From NCBI GenBank assembly GCA_963843285.1, contig CAWJJO010000010.1, forward strand, positions 62,001 to 126,000: a DNA stretch of 64,000 nucleotides, in the 5' to 3' direction. This stretch comes from CAZDDB01 sp963843285 (GTDB taxonomy: Bacteria; Acidobacteriota; HRBIN11; JAKEFK01). Every line of letters starts with the position of its first letter. The stretch's first letter is position 1. Made by a program: the position numbers and the translations under genes. Shown here one piece after another: positions 58,535-64,000 of the stretch. The notes beneath the pieces were generated by a model, which saw only the letters and a program-made list of their open reading frames with translations, was not told the DNA's origin and did not search any database.

Positions 58535-61286
58535 CTGGAAAGTACAGATTCAGCGATTTCTGGCAAAGCTAAAGTTGGAGCCTTCACGCGAAGCGGAAAT
58601 TATTGAGGAGCTCAGCCAGCATCTGAACGACCGGTATGAAGAGCTGGTGTCCGGTGGATCTTCGGAAGAACAAGCCTTTACTTCCGTGATTGAGGAACTG
58701 AACGGCGGGAAGCTGGCTTCCGAGCTCCGCGGACTTGTGAAACGACACCGGCCGGCGATCGCTCCGGGACAACCGGCCGGCGAAAATCGAATGGCTGAGC
58801 TTTGGCAGAATCTCCGTTATGCCGCGCGCCTGCTGCGGTTGAACCCTGGATTTTCGGCCATTGTAATTTTGTCGCTGGCGCTTGGGATCGGCGCAAACAC
58901 TGCGATTTTCCAGCTCCTGAACGCCGTTCGTTTACGCTCGCTGCCTGTTGAAAATCCGCAAGAGCTTGCAAACGTCAAAATTGTCAAGTCGCCTCAGGGC
59001 CGGACTGGGGCTTTTGTCGGATCGAATCCGCAGATGACCTACGCGATCTGGCAGCAGGTGCGAAATCAACAGCAAGGTTTCTCCAGATTAGGCGTGTGGT
59101 ATTCGCAGCGGTTGAATCTCAGCCGCGGCGGGGAAGAGCGCTACGCGCGAGGGATGTTTGTCAGTGGTTCCTATTTCGACACGATGAAGGTGCGTCCGGT
59201 CGCCGGACGCCTGATTTCCGAAGCCGACGATCAGCCAAACTGTGTCTCGTCCGGAGTGGTGATCAACGAATCATTCTGGGAACGCGAATATGCGCGGAGC
59301 AATTCCGTGCTGGGGAAAACGATTTCGCTGGAGGGTCATCCGTTTGAAATCATGGGCGTCAGTCCGGCAACTTTTTTTGGAGTTGAAGTCGGGAGAAATT
59401 TTGATGTTGCGCTTCCGCTTTGCGCGGAGCGGTTCATCCATATAGAAGAGCCGTTTGCTAACAATCTCCAGATGTGGTGGCTTGCGGCAATCGGGCGGCT
59501 CAAATCCGGATGGACCATCGAGCGGGCATCGATCCAGCTTGCCGCGATTTCACGGTCTGTTTTTGAAGTGACAATCCCTGCTGAGTATGATGCGCTTGCC
59601 AAGAAAAGTTATCGCGAAATGGAGCTCGGCGCGATTCCCGCGGGCAATGGCGTGACGTCATTGCGGCGCGAATATGAAAATCCGTTGTGGCTCTTGCTTG
59701 CGCTTTCCGGATTTGTCTTGTTGATCGCCTGCGCGAACCTGGCGAACTTGATGGTGGCACGCGCGAATACCCGGCAGCGTGAAATGGCCGTGCGTCTGGC
59801 TCTCGGCGCTTCCCGCGCGCGGTTGATTCGGCAAATGCTGGTGGAAAGTTTGATGCTTGCGGCAATCGGCGCGATGTCCGGAGCGGTACTCGCACAGGTC
59901 CTCAGCCGTGTTCTGACTTCATTGCTGAGCACGGAGCGGACGATCCTATTTTTGAATTTGCAAGCGGATTGGCGCGTGATTGCATTTACTTCCGGCCTTG
60001 CGATTGTTACTTGCATTTTCTTCGGTTTGATGCCTGCGATTCAAGCCTCAAGAACTCTCCCGGCGGAAGCGATGAAAGCGAATAGCCGGAGCATCACGGG
60101 CGGCGTTGGCCATATTGCGTCCCGCCAGTTGCTGGTTGTGTCCCAGGTTGCGCTTTCGCTTGTGTTGCTGATCGGCGCATTGTTGTTCGTGCGGACTTTG
60201 CACAACCTCCTATCGCTCGATGCAGGCTTTCAACAGGACCGGATGCTTCTCAGCATGTTTGATTTCTCAGCGCTTAAACTCGCTCCCGAAAGGCGGATCG
60301 CTTACAAGCGGGAATTCCTGGAGCGAATCCGCACCATGCGAAGCGTTGAATCCGCATCCAGCGTGGCCGTGATTCCTCTAACCGGCAGTGGTTGGAACGA
60401 GAGCATTTCGATTCCCGAACTGACCGTTAGCAGGCAGATCGCGAACTTTAATCAAGTCAGCTCAGGATATTTTAAAACGGTCGGGACCCGACTTCTTTCG
60501 GGCCGTGATTTTGGTGGTACCGACACACTCGAATCGCCGCTTGTTGCGATTGTGACGCAGACGTTTGTGAACAAGTTTGTGAAGGGCAGGAATCCTGTGG
60601 GGGTCCGTTTTCGCGTCATCCAGGCGGAAGGCAAGCCGGACAAAGTTTTTGAGATTGTCGGTCTTGTGAACGACACAAAATATACAAACCTCAGAGAGGA
60701 GTTTACGCCGATTGTTTTTGTGCCGGACACACAGGATTCGAATCCCGATCAGGAATTGTCTGTGTTGATCCGTTCGAACGACTCAATTCTGAATGTAATT
60801 TCATCCGTAAAATCCGGTGTGGGGGAAATCAATCCGAATATTACCGTTCTGTTCAGGAATTTTCGCCGATTGGTCCGGGATGGGTTGCTGCGTGAACGGC
60901 TCATGGCTACTCTGTCCGGCTTTTTTGGATTTCTTGCAGCGATCCTGGCAATGATTGGTCTTTATGGTGTGATCTCGTACATGACTGTTCAGCGCAGGCA
61001 TGAAATCGGGATTCGAATCGCTCTTGGCGCCAATCGCCGGAACATTCTTTCGATGATTTTGCGTGAGGCCGGGACGCTTCTTGTGGCCGGCATACTGATC
61101 GGCACTCTGCTGGCTTTTATCATGGGAAGAGCCGCTCAGGCGCTGCTTTTTGGCATGCAGCCGAACGACCCATTCACCGTGATTCTTGCAGTTATCGGTC
61201 TGGGGGCGATTGCGATTCTGGCGAGTTTTCTGCCGGCGCGTCGCGCGTCGGCTCTAAACCCGATGCAAGCCCTGCGCGAAGAGTAG
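58527..61286 (+). CDS. ADOP-type permease (FtsX/MacB family, acidobacterial duplicated orphan permease)
   Basis: 919 residues. An N-terminal soluble helical domain of about 85 residues (EEVIEEL-type: EAEIIEELSQHLNDRYEELV) is followed by AARLLRLNPGFSAIVILSLA and a MacB periplasmic domain. FtsX-type cores come near residues 390-510 (NTRQREMAVRLALGASRARL) and 790-910 (TVQRRHEIGIRIALGANRRN), the last ending LNPMQALREE. No ATPase is adjacent, hence the name orphan permease. It is translationally coupled to PadR, which likely controls it. Confidence 0.9.
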   Translation: MPDWKVQIQRFLAKLKLEPSREAEIIEELSQHLNDRYEELVSGGSSEEQAFTSVIEELNGGKLASELRGLVKRHRPAIAPGQPAGENRMAELWQNLRYAARLLRLNPGFSAIVILSLALGIGANTAIFQLLNAVRLRSLPVENPQELANVKIVKSPQGRTGAFVGSNPQMTYAIWQQVRNQQQGFSRLGVWYSQRLNLSRGGEERYARGMFVSGSYFDTMKVRPVAGRLISEADDQPNCVSSGVVINESFWEREYARSNSVLGKTISLEGHPFEIMGVSPATFFGVEVGRNFDVALPLCAERFIHIEEPFANNLQMWWLAAIGRLKSGWTIERASIQLAAISRSVFEVTIPAEYDALAKKSYREMELGAIPAGNGVTSLRREYENPLWLLLALSGFVLLIACANLANLMVARANTRQREMAVRLALGASRARLIRQMLVESLMLAAIGAMSGAVLAQVLSRVLTSLLSTERTILFLNLQADWRVIAFTSGLAIVTCIFFGLMPAIQASRTLPAEAMKANSRSITGGVGHIASRQLLVVSQVALSLVLLIGALLFVRTLHNLLSLDAGFQQDRMLLSMFDFSALKLAPERRIAYKREFLERIRTMRSVESASSVAVIPLTGSGWNESISIPELTVSRQIANFNQVSSGYFKTVGTRLLSGRDFGGTDTLESPLVAIVTQTFVNKFVKGRNPVGVRFRVIQAEGKPDKVFEIVGLVNDTKYTNLREEFTPIVFVPDTQDSNPDQELSVLIRSNDSILNVISSVKSGVGEINPNITVLFRNFRRLVRDGLLRERLMATLSGFFGFLAAILAMIGLYGVISYMTVQRRHEIGIRIALGANRRNILSMILREAGTLLVAGILIGTLLAFIMGRAAQALLFGMQPNDPFTVILAVIGLGAIAILASFLPARRASALNPMQALREE

Positions 61287-61290
61287 TGGG

Positions 61291-61368
61291 TGGGAGCGAC
61301 CCTTGTGGTCGCCCTCAGGAAATCCTAATTCCTCGATGCGGGCGACCACAAGGGTCGCCCCTACGATA
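61291..61368. repeat. Family B palindromic repeat, two inverted units
   Basis: GGAGCGACCCTTGTGGTCGC and, reversed, GCGACCACAAGGGTCGCCCC are separated by about 30 bp. They lie between convergent genes and together could fold into one long hairpin. Confidence 0.8.
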
Positions 61369-61377
61369 TGGCGGTTT

Positions 61378-63006
61378 TTACCAGCTAAAGTGCCCTACAA
61401 TATTCTCCCTTTCATCCGATCTCTTTGCATATTCGCTGTACATCCAGAGCGAATTATCGAGATCCAGGGCAATGCCATTGTAGTCACCCCAATGGTTGAT
61501 GATGGATCCGGCAAATGGATTCCGGTAATTGGCAAGACCCGGCTGTAAAACATCGCTCGCCTGGAGTTTTCCGGGACGATCACCGGACTTTCTGCCAGTA
61601 AAGAAAATTCCGGCATATTCTTGAGGACTGCTGCGATTGAAAAGGATCAGCACGTTTCCATTTTGATCGGGCATCACCACAGGGAAGAGATAGTAGGAAG
61701 TCTTTTGTCCATACGTAATTTCCTGAATGATGCTTCCGGGGATTCCAATTTCGTAGTAGCGAAGCGCGGCGACCGTTCCGGCCCCCCAGTCATATGCGGT
61801 TGAAAAAGCCGTATACAGTGTGCCGTTCATTAGAACAGCACGGAGAACGCACAGGCAGCCTCGATTAATGACGGTGCCTCCGCCTTTTTGTTCTCCCGCT
61901 GGCGGCGCTTGATACGATGTAACCGCAATTCGTCGTTTTCGTAGAATGGGCGTGGAGGAAGCGGCATTTGTAATCTTCCAAAGCGTAAGTTTGCTTCCTT
62001 TGACGGCGTTGATACTGATCAGATAACCTGCGGTTGCCGTTCCATAGCTGTGAGCCGGCTCAATGTTGATCGCTTTGGTGGCGGGTCCTTCTTTCAGGTT
62101 CCAGAAGTCATACCAGTTCAGGGGACCGAAAGAGTACAGCTCGCTTTTTTTCAGGACGCGGATTTTTGCGTAATGAAATACCGGGTAGCCCAGCGAATAC
62201 ATTCCCGCGGTCAGATATACTGCATCCTGATCGAAACCGATCCTGGGAAAATCTGCCCAGTAATTCACCCGTCCGCTGCTGCCGTTCAGCTGCATATCCA
62301 GCGCATAGAAAACCCATTCGCCTTCCGGATCGGAAGTCTTTGAAACAGAAATCAGAAACCATGCGCGCGTCTTGGTGAACGAATCGCACATAAAGATGTA
62401 ATGACCGTCATATTGATCGTAGATCAGTTTCGGATCGAACAAGTGCGCAGTACGCGCGACGGGCAGAGCGGCGAACCAGCTTTTAAAATCAGTCTGGAAC
62501 CGGCGCCGTCCCTTCTTGGTATAGATTGCAACGACCGGATTGACGGCAACCATGATGTGTTTCGGACCGGCAGCAAGAATCGGATCTAGATTCCCGCGAT
62601 TGGTCTCTCCGATCGCGGGAAAACTTGTGAGAAGTCCGGATGCCGACGCAGAAGCGCCGGCAGACTTGAATGATCCGGGGCCGGGAATGGAGTGATCTTC
62701 CTGCAACGAATGCTGTGGCAGAATTACCGGAGGCCCATCTTCGGGGAAAATCCCTTCTTCCGAGAACTGTTCCTCTTCGTCTTCTTGCAGCATGTTTGTT
62801 TCCGCAGGCAATTTGCCATGCTGCTGCGGAATCTTCGATAGACTGATGCTTACGGAAACGGCAGGCTCGGACCCCGGACCACTCTCAAACTCCGCATTTT
62901 CAAATGTGAGGTCCGGCTCAGGAGCCGCGGTTATCGAGCCTTTTGCAAATAGCAAAAGAGCAACCGCAAAAAATCCGCATGAAAGCAGGCGTATTCGATT
63001 CATCAT
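61378..63006 (-). CDS. Large secreted protein, probably a beta-propeller-like surface or periplasmic protein
   Basis: 542 residues. Signal peptide MMNRIRLLSCGFFAVALLLF, cleaved near TAA-PE. The first 130 residues are acidic and low in complexity. The rest has sugar-binding or propeller-like repeats: NRGNLDPILAAGPKHIMVAV, SWFAALPVARTAHLFDPKLI, GHYIFMCDSFTKTRAWFLIS, and the ending NPFAGSIINHWGDYNGIALD. Such sequences are found in proteins with repeated beta sheets. No enzyme motif was recognised. The double ATG at 63001-63006 is one of two possible starts (the other at 63024). Confidence 0.7.
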   Translation of the reverse strand: MMNRIRLLSCGFFAVALLLFAKGSITAAPEPDLTFENAEFESGPGSEPAVSVSISLSKIPQQHGKLPAETNMLQEDEEEQFSEEGIFPEDGPPVILPQHSLQEDHSIPGPGSFKSAGASASASGLLTSFPAIGETNRGNLDPILAAGPKHIMVAVNPVVAIYTKKGRRRFQTDFKSWFAALPVARTAHLFDPKLIYDQYDGHYIFMCDSFTKTRAWFLISVSKTSDPEGEWVFYALDMQLNGSSGRVNYWADFPRIGFDQDAVYLTAGMYSLGYPVFHYAKIRVLKKSELYSFGPLNWYDFWNLKEGPATKAINIEPAHSYGTATAGYLISINAVKGSKLTLWKITNAASSTPILRKRRIAVTSYQAPPAGEQKGGGTVINRGCLCVLRAVLMNGTLYTAFSTAYDWGAGTVAALRYYEIGIPGSIIQEITYGQKTSYYLFPVVMPDQNGNVLILFNRSSPQEYAGIFFTGRKSGDRPGKLQASDVLQPGLANYRNPFAGSIINHWGDYNGIALDLDNSLWMYSEYAKRSDERENIVGHFSW

Positions 63007-63059
63007 AGATGATAATGATATCATTTTAGGGTTTTTAACGCCTGCTTCTAATCGTGTGT

Positions 63060-63115
63060 TGCCACGGATTTCTCCTCCTTATGAAGGAGAGGAGTAATGG
63101 GAAGTTGGAAGACAA
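63060..63115. repeat. Family C repeat, intergenic copy
   Basis: TTTCTCCTCCTTATGAAGGA followed by GAGGAGTAATGGG and GTTGGAAGAC. It has the same core as the copies in the exporter gene and at 43535-43605. Confidence 0.65.
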
Positions 63116-63179
63116 CCCCCACTTTCGGTCAGTGAGGCCGGCAGTATTACCTTTGCGTCGGCCGCGGCAGATTGATGGA

Positions 63180-64000
63180 TCAATCCCTGGAAGGTGCGAA
63201 AGGTTGCTTCAAGTATTTATTGGCTCGATCGTGCGAATCCAGGGCCTCTGTCCTTCTTAACACAGTCTTGTACTTCAAGAGTGCCTCTTCGCGCCTGCCC
63301 AGAGCATCCAGACACTGTCCCGCGCCGAGATAAGCCATGGTGACAAGGCTTGCCGGCGCTTCCGGAGAATCTGCAGCCTCCATGAATTGATCATACGCCT
63401 TTTGCCAGGAGTCAGAATCGAGAAGGGTCTCACCATATTTGTAGTGAACCAGATCCGGCGTATAGGACATCGCGGCAGGATCATGAAGAATCGCCTCAAA
63501 TTCTTGAGAACTTTCAGCAAACTTTTTCAGTTGGGCCTGCGTGGTCGCTGTCTCCAAGCGCAACAGAGAATTGAGTGGATATTTTGTGCTCAGTTCTTTT
63601 AGCAATTTCAGTGACTCTTCTAATCGTTTCTCCCGGTTGTAAAGTAAAACCAGCGTTATGGCCGCCTCATCCTTCGCGTAAGAACCGTCCCGGGCCACGG
63701 TCTCTAACAAACGAAGTCCTTGCTTCTTCGAGCCGTGAATCCCACCGAAGAATACCAGGATCTTCACACCCCAGGGCAAACTCCCGATCACGTAGTTAAA
63801 AATTCCAATCGAGAGCTCCGCATCAACGAAAGAAGGATCCATTTTGACCACCTTGCTATGAAGGTCGACTCCTTTCGAAACATTTCGCAGCGCTGCGAAG
63901 AAGCTGCGCTTGACCGTCGCTTCGTAGCCACCAGTGATGTTTTTCGCGGCTCCCAGATAATACAAAGCCTCGAGGTCTTTTTTGTTGACGCGAAGCCGGT
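63180..64000 (-). CDS. TPR-repeat protein, start beyond the window
   Basis: The visible 270 or so codons stay open to the right edge, so the N-terminus is missing. Helical repeats include ALRNVSKGVDLHSKVVKMDP, GLRLLETVARDGSYAKDEAA, LYNREKRLEESLKLLKELST and GAGQCLDALGRREEALLKYK. One hydrophobic stretch (IGSLPWGVKILVFFGG) may be a membrane contact. A scaffold or assembly role is likely; no specific partner is visible. Confidence 0.75.
   Translation of the reverse strand, partial: RLRVNKKDLEALYYLGAAKNITGGYEATVKRSFFAALRNVSKGVDLHSKVVKMDPSFVDAELSIGIFNYVIGSLPWGVKILVFFGGIHGSKKQGLRLLETVARDGSYAKDEAAITLVLLYNREKRLEESLKLLKELSTKYPLNSLLRLETATTQAQLKKFAESSQEFEAILHDPAAMSYTPDLVHYKYGETLLDSDSWQKAYDQFMEAADSPEAPASLVTMAYLGAGQCLDALGRREEALLKYKTVLRRTEALDSHDRANKYLKQPFAPSRD

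Noticed and set aside
1..64000. CRISPR array
   Set aside because: The repeats present are irregularly spaced palindromes scattered between genes; no regular spacer pattern and no cas genes were seen.

Overview
The window looks like a chromosomal contig of an Acidobacteriota-type bacterium, perhaps an assembled environmental genome. The main reasons are a PadR regulator coupled to an ADOP-type permease (a pairing typical of Acidobacteria), two Ser/Thr kinases fused to TolB/PD40 propellers plus a third kinase, a giant outer-membrane assembly protein, and moderate GC. Many intergenic gaps carry short palindromic repeats (family A around GCAGGC-TTCCA-GCCTGC, family B around GGGGCGACCCTTGTGGTCGCCC, family C around CTCCTTATGAAGGAGG). 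Several genes carry single-base frameshifts. Either they are decaying or the assembly has indel errors, so each broken gene below needs checking against raw reads.

Layout. 0-0.26 kb: the start of a 5'-nucleotidase-like lipoprotein. 0.46-13.9 kb: an accessory, island-like region anchored on a tRNA-Glu gene. A perfect 51-bp copy of the tRNA 3' half lies 7 kb downstream. Between and around the copies are a serine-recombinase remnant, an IS3-family remnant that cut a nuclease gene, a frameshifted kinase, two tyrosine-integrase tails, and an AbrB/PIN toxin-antitoxin pair. To the right of the second copy are a DUF433/DUF5615 pair, a TOTE-type primase fragment, a merR-merT-thioredoxin-CopZ-like metal operon and an ars operon. 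A second copy of the serine-recombinase tail sits at 13.9 kb, exactly where housekeeping genes resume.

14-24 kb: inorganic pyrophosphatase, a TPR lipoprotein-like gene, a 1967-residue TamB-TamA fusion and an intact kinase-propeller gene. 24-30 kb: a diiron protein with a sigma-54 promoter next to a GAF-PAS sigma-54 activator, a membrane MutS-like ATPase, DoxX and a VOC protein. 30-37 kb: a complete drug-export operon (HlyD, ABC ATPase, ATPase-permease fusion, permease, TolC). 37-43.4 kb: a zinc-ribbon kinase, a methyltransferase, archease with a heavily frameshifted rtcB, and groEL. 43.8-47.4 kb: a CBS protein, an acyltransferase-like protein, a hydrolase and a metal ABC transporter. 47.5-52.4 kb: a MacB-like exporter and a GNAT. 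52.5-57 kb: a PolX-like HhH protein, a membrane protein, a site-2 protease and two tandem UspA proteins. 57-64 kb: secreted proteins, PadR/ADOP and a TPR protein.

Two observations stand out. First, the thioredoxin-like gene of the mer operon has an in-frame TGA exactly where the first Cys of its CxxC should be, followed at the right distance by a hairpin with a GG-starting loop. It is a selenoprotein candidate (U-P-M-C), although a separate frameshift follows. Second, five near-consensus -24/-12 sigma-54 promoters (plus a weaker one before groEL) precede the diiron, CBS, membrane protein/protease, UspA and ABC-exporter genes. With the local activator, these suggest a stress regulon read from sequence alone.
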